A stretch of DNA of 23,866 nucleotides from RGIG8748 sp045606045 (GCA_045606045.1 JAZURE010000058.1:1-23866); one strand, 5' to 3'. Shown: positions 15,664 through 23,464, counted from the stretch's first letter. Numbers and translations: made by a program. The notes: generated by a model not told the origin, from the letters alone.

Positions 15664-15948
15664 TTGAAACTCTATGCTATACTTGGAATTCTTATCTGGA
15701 ATATAATTGTAATGCTTGTTTACTGCTTTGATAAATCAAGGGCAATAAGAGGTGGTAAGCGTGTAAGAGAAGCCACTCTTATACTTTGCTCCTATTTACT
15801 CGGCAGCTTGGGAGCAATGTTTGGCATGGTGCTTTTTAACCACAAAACTTCCAAAATGAAGTTCCGTTTGTTTGTTCCTCTATCTGTTATTATAAATGTT
15901 ACTTTTTTATATGTTGTTGCAATGCTTTGCATGCAATTTATTAAATAA
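15664..15948 (+). CDS. DUF1294 family membrane protein
   Basis: A 94-residue protein with three hydrophobic helices (about 4-20, 40-58 and 70-90). The DUF1294 pattern is visible: CFDKSRAIRGGKRVREATLIL, then LLGSLGAMFGMVLFNHKTSKMKF. The function is unknown. The start is TTG at 15664, since GGAGG (15652-15656) lies 7 nt upstream and the nearby ATG is out of frame and closes at once. It leads a three-gene unit with GtrA and the NodB-like protein. A weak -10 (TAGAAT near 15635) is present but no convincing -35. Confidence 0.85.
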   Translation: MKLYAILGILIWNIIVMLVYCFDKSRAIRGGKRVREATLILCSYLLGSLGAMFGMVLFNHKTSKMKFRLFVPLSVIINVTFLYVVAMLCMQFIK

Positions 15949-15965
15949 AAAGAGGATACTGCTTC

Positions 15966-16376
15966 ATGAAAAAAGAAACGATATTCCAAATGCTTAAGTT
16001 TTTGATGTTTTCCATATCCGCAGGAGTAATACAGGTTGTCTCGTTTGCAATATTTAACGAAGTCTTTTCATGGATGTATTGGCCCGCATATCTGGTATCA
16101 CTTATTTTGTCCGTAATATGGAATTTCACCTTTAACAGACAATTCACCTTCAAGTCCGCTGCCAATATCCCCGTAGCCATGCTGAAGCTTTTTGGCTTCT
16201 ATGCAGTGTTTACACCCGTTTCTACATATCTTGGCCATGTGGCTGAAACTGCAGGTATAAATGACTATATTATTCTTGTTGTAACAATGGTTTCAAATTT
16301 TATTTTAGAATTTGCTTTCTGCAAATTCGTAATGTATAAAAATCAAGAAAACACTTTGATAAAGAGAAAACAGTAA
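15966..16376 (+). CDS. GtrA family membrane protein
   Basis: A 136-residue protein of the GtrA family with four predicted helices (about 8-29, 37-54, 70-88 and 100-125). The family signature VSLILSVIWNFTFNRQFTFKS is near residues 40-60 and the end is FCKFVMYKNQ. GtrA proteins are thought to move or help flip undecaprenyl-phosphate-linked sugars for surface glycan decoration. The gene follows DUF1294 after 17 nt and precedes the deacetylase-fold gene by 13 nt, so a surface-glycan role for the group is plausible inference. Confidence 0.88.
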   Translation: MKKETIFQMLKFLMFSISAGVIQVVSFAIFNEVFSWMYWPAYLVSLILSVIWNFTFNRQFTFKSAANIPVAMLKLFGFYAVFTPVSTYLGHVAETAGINDYIILVVTMVSNFILEFAFCKFVMYKNQENTLIKRKQ

Positions 16377-16389
16377 AAGGAGAAAAATT

Positions 16390-17325
16390 ATGAACAAAAA
16401 AGCCTATTTCTATATTGATGATGTTGTATGGCCTTTTCGTGATATTACAAGACAAAAGCCTGCATCAATATTTGACCAGACACTTTTAAAAATGTTAAAG
16501 GAAGCGCACGACAAATACGGCATAAAGGTTGTATTAAATTCTTTCTATCGTACCGACTATTATTATGGCGATGATGAATTTTCTTTGGCAGAAATGACTG
16601 ATGACTACAAAGCAGAGTGGGAGGCAAACTCCGACTGGCTCAAGATAGGCTTCCATGCCAAACAGGAGTTTCCCGATTATCCTCATGTAAACATAGATTA
16701 TGCGGATATGAAGAAAATGTATGTCCGTTTTAAAAATGAGGTTATTCGTTTTGCAGGGGAGAACACCCTTTCTACAGCGTTCAATCCGCATTGGTCGCCT
16801 GTTAGTAAAGAGGGTTTAAAAGCTATGGTTGAAGAGGGAATAACCATAGTTTCAGTAACTGCAGGCGAAAGAAAGGAGTATAGCGGAGACCCCTCTACAC
16901 TTCCTTACGGTCACGCGGGCAGACTTCTCAATAACCGAAAACCCGATACGGCAATTTTCTTCCGTAATCTTAAGGGTAACCAAGCAATCAACGATTCGCT
17001 TTGCGGCTACAATCATATTTCGACCGAAGAGTTCAGAAGAACCTTATACAATGATGAAGTTATTTATAACGAGGAAATGGATATTTACTACAAGAATTTC
17101 TGTAATGGTGTCTGTCTCAATTTATCACCCCTCCACGAGATAGAAAGCGATATGTCGCACGCTTTGGGCAAGGATTATATTTGTATCGCTACACATGAGC
17201 AGTATTCATATCCCGATTATTTTGCATATCAGCCCGAAAGTCGCGACAAGCTCATGAAGGCCTGTGAATGTATTGCCAAATACGGCTATGAGTACATATT
17301 TGTAGAAGATTTGGTTAGAAAATGA
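16390..17325 (+). CDS. NodB-like (polysaccharide deacetylase fold) protein, unknown substrate
   Basis: A 311-residue protein without signal peptide or membrane helix. Its layout resembles the glycoside hydrolase/deacetylase (NodB, DUF2334-like) superfamily: FYIDDVVW with Asp10-Asp11 at the end of the first strand, IGFHAKQEFPDYPH with His89, FNPHWSP with His134, and ATHEQYSYP with His269. These could form the metal site. The usual H-x3-H zinc pair of NodB enzymes is not seen in that form, so it may be a divergent or non-deacetylase member. It follows GtrA by 13 nt with AAAGGAG before the ATG. Cytoplasmic location is inferred from the absence of a signal. Confidence 0.7.
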   Translation: MNKKAYFYIDDVVWPFRDITRQKPASIFDQTLLKMLKEAHDKYGIKVVLNSFYRTDYYYGDDEFSLAEMTDDYKAEWEANSDWLKIGFHAKQEFPDYPHVNIDYADMKKMYVRFKNEVIRFAGENTLSTAFNPHWSPVSKEGLKAMVEEGITIVSVTAGERKEYSGDPSTLPYGHAGRLLNNRKPDTAIFFRNLKGNQAINDSLCGYNHISTEEFRRTLYNDEVIYNEEMDIYYKNFCNGVCLNLSPLHEIESDMSHALGKDYICIATHEQYSYPDYFAYQPESRDKLMKACECIAKYGYEYIFVEDLVRK

Positions 17326-17403
17326 TAGTTTTGATGACAGGGCATCCATGCAGGAGCTGCATCTGATGATGTACATCCGCAAATTCAGCCCAAAACTCAT
17401 GAT

Positions 17404-17448
17404 AAATAACACAAAAGCGACTGCCGCGCAGTCGCTTTTGTGTTATTT
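17404..17448. terminator. Bidirectional terminator with a perfect 21-bp stem
   Basis: Bases 17404-17424 and 17428-17448 are perfectly complementary over 21 bp with a 3-nt CGC loop. The core is GCGACTGC/GCAGTCGC flanked by A and T runs that serve as U-tracts in both directions. It lies between convergent genes and contains the gatD stop codon (17443-17445). Confidence 0.9.
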
Positions 17449-18141
17449 TAAGTATTTTTCTTTTATATAATCATGAGCTTTATTTTCAAGCTCGTCATCC
17501 AGCTCTTTAAGGATACCATCTTTGTATTTTCTTTCTACAGCACACTTTATGATGTAATCTCCAAGGCGCGGATTTTTGGGAAGAACAGGTCCGTGGATTT
17601 GGGTGCCTGTCACATTTTTATATATTACTCCCTCGGTGTCTCCATGTCCAACAAGAACCTTTCCAAGCGGAGTATGACCGTTTAAGCTTACTGTGCCTAT
17701 GTGATTTTCAAAGCCTACTATATCAAAGTCAAGAGCTTCACATTTTGTTACGATGTTACCTATAATTCTCTTTTTACCCCTATGGGAACTGCACTTTAGT
17801 ACACCAAGTCCGTCATATTTTGTGCTCTCGGTTTCAAAGCTTTCTCCAAGCATTTCAAAGCCCGTACATGCGGCAAGTATCACACCGCCCTTTTTGGCAT
17901 AATCTCTTATACTGTCTTTTATCTTATATATGCTGTCATACACAGATGCAAGGCTTCTTTCGGTTGCACCGCCTATATAGAGGATATCTGTAGTCTCAAG
18001 GTCGAGTTCCTCTGCAGAGCAGTTTTGTAAATTAACCTTGATATCTCTTCTTTCAAGGCGTTTTTTAAGCACAATTATGTTTCCTGCATCACCGTAGTGG
18101 TTGAAAAGGTCGGGATAAAGATTAGATATGGTAATTTCCAT
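17443..18141 (-). CDS. gatD: Lipid II isoglutaminyl synthase, glutaminase subunit
   Basis: GatD releases ammonia from glutamine for MurT, which amidates the D-glutamate of lipid II to D-isoglutamine. The 232 residues are a class I-like glutamine amidotransferase domain with the nucleophile in VILAACTGFEML (Cys92) and the expected His in TQIHGPVLPKNP (His183). The N-terminus NLYPDLFNHYGDAGNI is typical of GatD. The ATG directly abuts the murT stop (18141/18142), with GGAGG inside the end of murT. The gene ends inside the bidirectional terminator. Glutamate amidation of peptidoglycan fits a Gram-positive host. Confidence 0.93.
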   Translation of the reverse strand: MEITISNLYPDLFNHYGDAGNIIVLKKRLERRDIKVNLQNCSAEELDLETTDILYIGGATERSLASVYDSIYKIKDSIRDYAKKGGVILAACTGFEMLGESFETESTKYDGLGVLKCSSHRGKKRIIGNIVTKCEALDFDIVGFENHIGTVSLNGHTPLGKVLVGHGDTEGVIYKNVTGTQIHGPVLPKNPRLGDYIIKCAVERKYKDGILKELDDELENKAHDYIKEKYLK

Positions 18142-19473
18142 TTATTTATCCTCCAATTCTTTTAATATGCTCTGTGTCCCAAAAAGAACGGTGTAGTTTA
18201 CCACAAGGTAGCATATCTCGCCGCTTTCAGCGATAAATTCTTTAAGAGTGTCAGCATTTATTTCGATAAGTTTTGTGTTCTCCACTCCTGCATATTTAAG
18301 ACGCAGGGCAGTATCGTACATTCTTGTACCCGATACATACACCTTTTTTATATTTTCATCACAAAGGCTTTCAAACTGTGTGTCCCATAGCCACGATATG
18401 TCCGTTCCGTCAGATGGCATATCATTTACTGCGATGAGTACATTTTTGGTTCGTTTGTCGGAATCTATGGTGGACAAAGCTTGATTAAAACCTGCAGGAT
18501 TTTTGGCAAGGTTTAATATTACGCTTTTTCCGCCTATGGTAAAGGATTCCATTCTGCCAAGCTGGGGTTTGTACTCATCGAAGACCTTTATTGCATCTTC
18601 AATCACGCCGCCAGCTTGATGGAATACGGAAAAGGATGCAAGAATGTTATACACATTGTAAAAACCTCTGTAATTCACATACATTTTGTGTTGCTCACCG
18701 CCAAAGCTCAATACAAATTTTAAAGAGTTTTGCATGTCAACCCTTGTCGCACTGTAGTGAGGATTGGGGCGTTCAAAACCGCAACCGCACTTGTATTTTC
18801 CAAGCTGATTATAGTGACTGTATTCGTATGACAGACGATTCTGACATTTGGGGCAAAGGGGTATCTCTGCATCCTCGGAGGATAGCACTCTTTCGCTCAC
18901 ACCGTAGTATACAGCTTTTCTGCCTTCGCCAAACTGTCTTGTAAAGGGGTCATCTGCATTTAGCACAAGTGTGGTGTCAGGCACCTTTTCTATAGCCTCG
19001 TTTAAGAGCTTTACCGTACCCTCTATTTCGCCGTAGCGGTCCATTTGGTCTCGGAAAAGGTTTGTTATTACTATCTTGTGTGGGGTAAGATGCTTTACTA
19101 TGTGCCTTACACTTGCTTCGTCGCATTCTATTGCGGCGTAGCTTGCATCAAGCTTTCCCCATATGTTAGCCTTAGCTATAAATGCGCATGCTACACCGGG
19201 AAGCATATTTGCACCCACATTGTTGCATACAACCTTGCTTCCGTCATGGGAGAGCAGGGAGTATATAAGGTTGTTGGTGGTTGTTTTGCCGTTGGTACCG
19301 CACACAAGTATTATTTCCTTTTTAATCTGCTTTGAAAGGGTTTTAAGAACTTCGGGCGATATCTTCATGGCTATACTTCCGGGCATGGAAGAACCCTTTT
19401 TGCCCATGAGCACACCAAGTCTTATAAGAAGCTTGCAAGCTATTATAGCTACAATGTTTCGTAATTTTGTCAT
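18142..19473 (-). CDS. murT: Lipid II isoglutaminyl synthase, ligase subunit
   Basis: MurT is the Mur-ligase-like subunit that activates the alpha-carboxyl of the lipid II D-glutamate with ATP and accepts ammonia from GatD. The 443 residues have the P-loop VCGTNGKTTTNNL near 57-69, TNLFRDQMDRYGE near 137-149, and a zinc-ribbon insertion with Cys207, 210, 229 and 231. The C-terminal DUF1727 domain follows (RMESFTIGGKSVILNLAKNPAGFNQAL). The hydrophobic N-terminal 20 residues could touch the membrane. The ATG follows GGAG with a 9-nt spacer. It lies 12 nt after the EIIC-like gene and runs into gatD. Confidence 0.94.
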   Translation of the reverse strand: MTKLRNIVAIIACKLLIRLGVLMGKKGSSMPGSIAMKISPEVLKTLSKQIKKEIILVCGTNGKTTTNNLIYSLLSHDGSKVVCNNVGANMLPGVACAFIAKANIWGKLDASYAAIECDEASVRHIVKHLTPHKIVITNLFRDQMDRYGEIEGTVKLLNEAIEKVPDTTLVLNADDPFTRQFGEGRKAVYYGVSERVLSSEDAEIPLCPKCQNRLSYEYSHYNQLGKYKCGCGFERPNPHYSATRVDMQNSLKFVLSFGGEQHKMYVNYRGFYNVYNILASFSVFHQAGGVIEDAIKVFDEYKPQLGRMESFTIGGKSVILNLAKNPAGFNQALSTIDSDKRTKNVLIAVNDMPSDGTDISWLWDTQFESLCDENIKKVYVSGTRMYDTALRLKYAGVENTKLIEINADTLKEFIAESGEICYLVVNYTVLFGTQSILKELEDK

Positions 19474-19485
19474 AAGGAAAATCTC

Positions 19486-20505
19486 CTATATATCAAGTTT
19501 GAGGTCTGAGTCTTTTATTATGCCGAGCTTTTTAAATGACTTTGCTATAATCCATGTTAAAACTGCAGGGAGTACAAAGCATATAAGAAGCACTGCGAGA
19601 ATATCCATTTCATTAAGTCCCTTTGCACTAAGCACACCTATAGGACCTACAAGTCCGCAGGTGCCCATGCCCGAAGCTACGGCAATGGGGTTTTCCATGC
19701 GGAAAACAACTGTTGCAAGCGCACCTGTAATAGCTGAGGTAATTATGGGCGGAAGCCAGATTACAGGTTTTTTAACTATATTACCCATCTGGAGCATACT
19801 GGTGCCAAGTCCCTGTGCTATAATACCGCCCCATTTGTTTGCACCAAAGCTCATTACTGCAAAGCCTACCATCTGCGCACAGCAGCCTGCTGTTGCGGCC
19901 CCGCCTGCAATTCCCGTAAGACCAAGCATTGCGCATATGGCTGCAGAGCTTATGGGAAGTGTAAGGCATATTCCCACAACGACGGACACAAGCATACCCA
20001 TTATAAGCGGCTGCATCTCGGTAAAGGTCTTTATAAGGTTACCAAGCTGTGTCATAAGTGTGGAAATAGCAGGTCCGAGAAGGAGAGATATTCCGACACC
20101 TATTGCTATTACAACTGTGGGTGTTAATATTATATCTATTTTTGTGGATTTATAGACAATCTTTCCAAGCTCGCAGGCTACAAGCACAGCCACGTAAGTT
20201 CCAAGTGGTCCTCCAAGGGCATTGCCTGATACACCTACTGCGCATAGTGAGAACAGAAGAAGTCCCTGTGCACCGAGTGCCGAGCCTATAGCCATAGCCA
20301 TGGCAGGGCCTTGTGCTGCAACGGCATATTCCTTCATGCTGAGAAGAAAATCATGTGTCTGCTTATTAGGAACATAGTCTGCCACGGTGCCGAATATTGT
20401 ACCTATAAGAAGCGACGCAAAAAGGCCCAGCGCCATAGCGCCAAGGGCATCGATAAAATACTTTCTGGGCGATAATAAAATGCCTTTCTTCTTAATGTAA
20501 CTCAT
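19486..20505 (-). CDS. PTS EIIC-like permease (PTS_EIIC_2 family)
   Basis: A 339-residue integral membrane protein with about nine or ten helices. It looks like the PTS_EIIC_2 group of phosphotransferase-type permeases: YFIDALGAMALGLFASLLIGTI near the N-terminus, GNALGGPLGTYVAVLVACELGK, GGAATAGCCAQMVGFAVMSF, FRMENPIAVASGMGTCGLVGPIG. No EIIA or EIIB domain or gene is nearby, so it is an orphan and the substrate is unknown. I start at the ATG of 20503-20505, with GGAGG 6 nt upstream, not at an upstream GTG-like extension. It is the first gene of a probable operon with murT and gatD (12-nt gap). Confidence 0.85.
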   Translation of the reverse strand: MSYIKKKGILLSPRKYFIDALGAMALGLFASLLIGTIFGTVADYVPNKQTHDFLLSMKEYAVAAQGPAMAMAIGSALGAQGLLLFSLCAVGVSGNALGGPLGTYVAVLVACELGKIVYKSTKIDIILTPTVVIAIGVGISLLLGPAISTLMTQLGNLIKTFTEMQPLIMGMLVSVVVGICLTLPISSAAICAMLGLTGIAGGAATAGCCAQMVGFAVMSFGANKWGGIIAQGLGTSMLQMGNIVKKPVIWLPPIITSAITGALATVVFRMENPIAVASGMGTCGLVGPIGVLSAKGLNEMDILAVLLICFVLPAVLTWIIAKSFKKLGIIKDSDLKLDI

Positions 20506-20538
20506 AATTACCTCCGTAATATATTTATTATAGTAAAC

Positions 20539-20567
20539 AGTATATACCAAATATTCTCAATTTTCAA
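20539..20567 (-). promoter_or_regulatory. Candidate promoter for EIIC-murT-gatD
   Basis: On the minus strand TTGAAA (20562-20567), a 17-nt spacer and TATACT (20539-20544) give a good sigma-A match 33 nt before the ATG. A competing TATAAT lies 8 nt further down, without a good -35. Confidence 0.5.
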
Positions 20568-20625
20568 TATATAGAGGTCTTTTTTATTCGTTTTTTGCAT
20601 ATCTTTTTTTAGGTGGTGACAAAAA

Positions 20626-21786
20626 ATGGATGTTCTTATTACAAAAAAAGGAGAGAAAAACGGTTATATAACCCTGGATAATTCCAAATGCCTTGTTTTA
20701 AGGCGGTATGACGGAGAAAAAACAGAGCTTATAAAAGACATGACAAATGAGTTTGATGTGTACGCAGATGATGACGGAACACTTGATATATTCGGAGTAA
20801 ATACCTCGGGAAATCTTCTGCACATACGCCATTCAAATGAAGATACAACCGTGTATACAGTTCTTGAAAACCGAAGCGCCGAGGGCAGGATATCCGCCGT
20901 GCGCGTTTTTAAGATATACGGAAGATACCATCTTCTTTACTGTATAAACCACACAGAAAGACTTCTTGTGCACCACATTGCAGGATACGGCGATTACAGC
21001 ATGGAGCCTGAAATTATAGACCGTATAGGCAAAAACAATCTCTTTGATGCGGTGTGCGATGAGGATAAAAACATACATGTTGTCTACGCTGCAGACGATG
21101 CTCTTCTAAAGCGCAGGTACAACTACAGTACAAAGACCTTTTCCAATCCGCAGACACTTGTATCAGCCGAGGTGCGCTCTGTTGGGGTGTTGCTTTTTAA
21201 AGGCAGGCTTTATTCAGCCTTTGCCGCTTTGGATAAAGGGCACAATTCTGTTTTTATCTATTCGGATGAGGCGGGCACTCGAACAGAGGTTGGCATAAAG
21301 GTGCATATGGATACCAAAGTGGCACTTGTGCCAAACGGTGATAAGTTGTGCGTGCAGTGGGTAGAGAATTCCATGTGCTTTGGAGTTTCGTGTGATGAGG
21401 ATTTGGTTAAGGAAAGGGTTAAAATTTTCGGACGCACAAAGGGACTTGCAAGACCTAAAGCTATCGGCGGAGATGTGAGGGCAACGATGACAGCACTCGA
21501 CCTTTCGCAAAGACCGTTTTTTAATGTGGAGGATATGACAGTAATGCATGAAAAACCCAGGACGCAGTATACGGGTCAGGAAGTGGATATGCTGTCGCGT
21601 AAATACATAGAGGTGCTGTCTCGCAAAAATGATTTTGTGGATTTGGACAGGGAGCTTACCAGAATAGAAGCGGCTCTGGAAAGACTTGTTATGCTTGCGG
21701 AAAAAGCAATAGAAGAAATAAAAGGCACATCTAATAACGAAAAAAATTCAGAGAACAAAGAGAATTCATTTGAGGAGGAACAGTAA
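20626..21786 (+). CDS. Unrecognised protein with beta-propeller-like repeats and a coiled-coil tail
   Basis: A 386-residue protein I cannot place. Residues about 1-310 are beta-rich and show recurring blades of the type LYSAFAALDKG, HLLYCINHTE, IHVVYAADDA and KLCVQWVENS, spaced 45-55 residues apart, which suggests a beta-propeller. Residues about 325-365 form a charged helix (LSRKYIEVLSRKNDFVDLDRELTRIEAALERLVMLAEKAIEEI shows heptads). The last 20 residues are low-complexity and acidic (NNEKNSENKENSFEEEQ). There is no signal peptide or membrane helix. AGGTGGTG lies 7 nt before the ATG. The DUF4397 gene starts directly after the stop. The propeller reading is pattern-based inference. Confidence 0.75.
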   Translation: MDVLITKKGEKNGYITLDNSKCLVLRRYDGEKTELIKDMTNEFDVYADDDGTLDIFGVNTSGNLLHIRHSNEDTTVYTVLENRSAEGRISAVRVFKIYGRYHLLYCINHTERLLVHHIAGYGDYSMEPEIIDRIGKNNLFDAVCDEDKNIHVVYAADDALLKRRYNYSTKTFSNPQTLVSAEVRSVGVLLFKGRLYSAFAALDKGHNSVFIYSDEAGTRTEVGIKVHMDTKVALVPNGDKLCVQWVENSMCFGVSCDEDLVKERVKIFGRTKGLARPKAIGGDVRATMTALDLSQRPFFNVEDMTVMHEKPRTQYTGQEVDMLSRKYIEVLSRKNDFVDLDRELTRIEAALERLVMLAEKAIEEIKGTSNNEKNSENKENSFEEEQ

Positions 21787-22419
21787 ATGTCAGATATAAG
21801 GATAGATACCTTTCTTTCACCTTATGTAAGATTTGTAAATGCTTGTCCGTCGGTTAAAAGTGCGGATTTTTACTACGGAAACACACTCATTCAGCCGTCA
21901 CTCGGGTTTGGATGCTTCAGCGCGTATTACAAGGTTCCCAAAGGTCTGCAGGAATTTGTAATTACAGAGGCAGGTAACAAGGATAATGTACTTGCAACAG
22001 TTAAGCTTCCCTTCGGTCATGGCGATGTGTACACCGTCGCAGCAGTTCATTCTGACGGAAGCACTATGGCATACGGCATTATGGAGCCCACGGAAAGAAA
22101 GGATACCGACTACGGTCATATAAGGGTATGCCACCTTTCGCCAAACCTCGGCAGTCTGGATATATCCGCAAACGGTTATGATATTCTCGGAAGTATAGAT
22201 TATCTTGAATTGAGCCGTTATATATGTATAAAACCGGATATGTATGAATTTCGTGCAAGGCAGAATTCCGATGGTGCATTAAAGCTTATAATGCCAAATC
22301 AAAATGTACAAAGCGGGAAATACAACACAATCTATATAGTAGGTCTGTCTAACGAAAAACCGTGCCTTATGGGCATATTCACAGTAGATGCGGCAAGCTA
22401 CACGGGGTATTATTTATAA
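21787..22419 (+). CDS. DUF4397 domain protein
   Basis: A 210-residue protein with two copies of the DUF4397-type beta unit. The first begins at YVRFVNACPSVKSADFYYGN (about 13-32) and continues with YYKVPKGLQEFVITEAG and FGHGDVYTVAAV. The second begins at HIRVCHLSPNLGSLDISANG (about 114-133) and continues with YICIKPDMYEFRAR and KYNTIYIVGL. DUF4397 domains are usually extracellular or surface-associated, yet no signal peptide is seen here, so export, if any, must be non-classical (for example on spores). It starts immediately after the stop of the upstream gene (zero spacing), with GAGGAGG inside that gene's end. The biological role is unknown. Confidence 0.85.
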   Translation: MSDIRIDTFLSPYVRFVNACPSVKSADFYYGNTLIQPSLGFGCFSAYYKVPKGLQEFVITEAGNKDNVLATVKLPFGHGDVYTVAAVHSDGSTMAYGIMEPTERKDTDYGHIRVCHLSPNLGSLDISANGYDILGSIDYLELSRYICIKPDMYEFRARQNSDGALKLIMPNQNVQSGKYNTIYIVGLSNEKPCLMGIFTVDAASYTGYYL

Positions 22420-22420
22420 A

Positions 22421-22446
22421 ATTCAAATTCTGTGCGAGATTTGAAT
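22421..22446. repeat. Inverted repeat after the DUF4397 gene
   Basis: ATTCAAAT (22421-22428) and ATTTGAAT (22439-22446) form a perfect 8-bp stem two bases after the stop codon. No T-run follows on the plus strand, so it is a weak terminator at best. Confidence 0.4.
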
Positions 22447-22504
22447 AATAGAATGTATTAAAAAAACCAAGACGCTAAAAAATGTAAAAAAATCAAAAAA
22501 TGTC

Positions 22505-22533
22505 TTGACATCTTAATAAAAAGATGATAATAT
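22505..22533 (+). promoter_or_regulatory. Promoter of infC-rpmI-rplT
   Basis: TTGACA (22505-22510), a 17-nt spacer and TAATAT (22528-22533) are a near-perfect sigma-A promoter. Transcription is expected to start near 22540, about 158 nt before the infC start. Confidence 0.88.
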
Positions 22534-22539
22534 ATCAAG

Positions 22540-22690
22540 GTAAAGCAAAGCAGAGGTCCACCTCTCACCTTACGATTTCAAGGTATCAGTAAGGTAGATA
22601 AACTTGTATTTTATTGTATAAGTGGGTGGATTTCGCCCACTTTTTCTTTTTGTCTAAGTGGATTGCGTATTTAATCTTAATTTGGAGGTG
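22540..22690 (+). ncRNA. Structured infC leader (L20-leader-type attenuator)
   Basis: The transcribed leader folds into AGAGGT/ACCTCT (22552-22557 with 22560-22565), then ACCTTAC (22567-22573) with GTAAGGT (22589-22595), and ends with an intrinsic terminator in front of infC. In Firmicutes the infC-rpmI-rplT leader is bound by excess L20, which promotes premature termination. AAGGT at 22537-22541 could alternatively pair with ACCTT at 22567-22571, giving a possible switch. Assignment to the L20 leader class rests on position and architecture. Confidence 0.7.
22621..22651 (+). terminator. Attenuator terminator in the infC leader
   Basis: AGTGGGTG (22621-22628) pairs with CGCCCACT (22634-22641) around a GATTT loop and runs into TTTTTCTTTTT. 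It lies 47 nt before the infC start and would stop transcription before the operon. Confidence 0.85.
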
Positions 22691-22697
22691 CTTTGTC

Positions 22698-23207
22698 ATC
22701 AGTAACAAAGAAATGTTGATTAATGATGAAATCAGAGAAAAAGAAGTCAGAGTCATCGATTCCGACGGTTCCCAGCTCGGCATACTTCCCCTTGCAGATG
22801 CTTTGTCCAAGGCGGATGCCAAGAATATGGACCTGGTACTTATTGCACCGCAGGCAAAACCGCCCGCATGCAAGATTATGGACTATGGTAAGTATAAGTT
22901 CGAACAGGGCAAAAGAGAAAAGGAAGCCAGAAAGAATCAGCGCATAGTAAACATCAAAGAGGTGCGTATTACGCCTTCTATAGATGTTCACGACTTCAAT
23001 ACCAAGGTTAATCAGACAGTCAAGTTCTTGAAGTCCGGTGATAAAGTCAAGGTTACCGTTAGGTTCAGAGGACGCGAGCTTCACCACACACAGCTTGGTA
23101 TGGACCTTCTTACAAAGTTCGCAGAAGCTATTACCGAAACGGGAAGTGTAGAAAAGGCTGCCAAGCTTGAAGGTAGAAACATGACTATGGTAGTCGCACC
23201 CAAATAA
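22698..23207 (+). CDS. infC: Translation initiation factor IF-3
   Basis: IF-3 binds the 30S subunit, checks the start codon and keeps subunits apart. With the start chosen here the protein has 169 residues, near the 173 of B. subtilis. The N-domain LINDEIREKEVRVIDSDGSQLGI, the linker KREKEARKNQRIVNIKEVRI and the C-domain VKVTVRFRGRELHHTQLG are all present. The start is most probably the ATC at 22698-22700: GGAGG (22684-22688) lies 9 nt upstream, while the first ATG (22713) is 24 nt away. infC genes commonly use rare AUU/AUC/AUA starts for self-regulation. Promoter, leader and attenuator lie upstream; rpmI follows after 38 nt. Confidence 0.95.
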   Translation: MSNKEMLINDEIREKEVRVIDSDGSQLGILPLADALSKADAKNMDLVLIAPQAKPPACKIMDYGKYKFEQGKREKEARKNQRIVNIKEVRITPSIDVHDFNTKVNQTVKFLKSGDKVKVTVRFRGRELHHTQLGMDLLTKFAEAITETGSVEKAAKLEGRNMTMVVAPK

Positions 23208-23245
23208 ACAAAATTACCTTAAAAATTGGAAGGAGTGTAAATGCA

Positions 23246-23443
23246 ATGCCTAAAATCAAAACTCACAGAGGTGCTGCAAAGAGATTCGGTCTTACAAAGA
23301 ATGGTAAAGTAAAGCTCAACCAGGCTTTCAGAAGACACATTTTGACAAAGAAGTCCACAAAGAGAAAGAGAGCATTAAGAAAGCAGGCATATGCCGCTAA
23401 AGCTAATGCAGCTACAATCAAGAGACTGATACTTTATAAATAA
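23246..23443 (+). CDS. rpmI: Ribosomal protein L35 (bL35)
   Basis: A 65-residue, very basic protein of the large ribosomal subunit. MPKIKTHRGAAKRFGLTKNGKVK at the start, RRHILTKKSTKRKRALR in the middle and the C-terminal IKRLILYK are typical of bL35. The ATG is preceded by AAGGAG with an 11-nt spacer; the ATG 5 nt earlier is out of frame. It is the second gene of the infC-rpmI-rplT operon. Confidence 0.97.
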   Translation: MPKIKTHRGAAKRFGLTKNGKVKLNQAFRRHILTKKSTKRKRALRKQAYAAKANAATIKRLILYK

Positions 23444-23464
23444 AATATAGGGAGGCGTTTTAAA

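Noticed and set aside
22614..22697. Extension of IF-3 upstream through the leader
   Set aside because: It would translate the attenuator hairpin and its T-run. The IF-3 family starts next to the residues encoded from 22698, where GGAGG is correctly placed.
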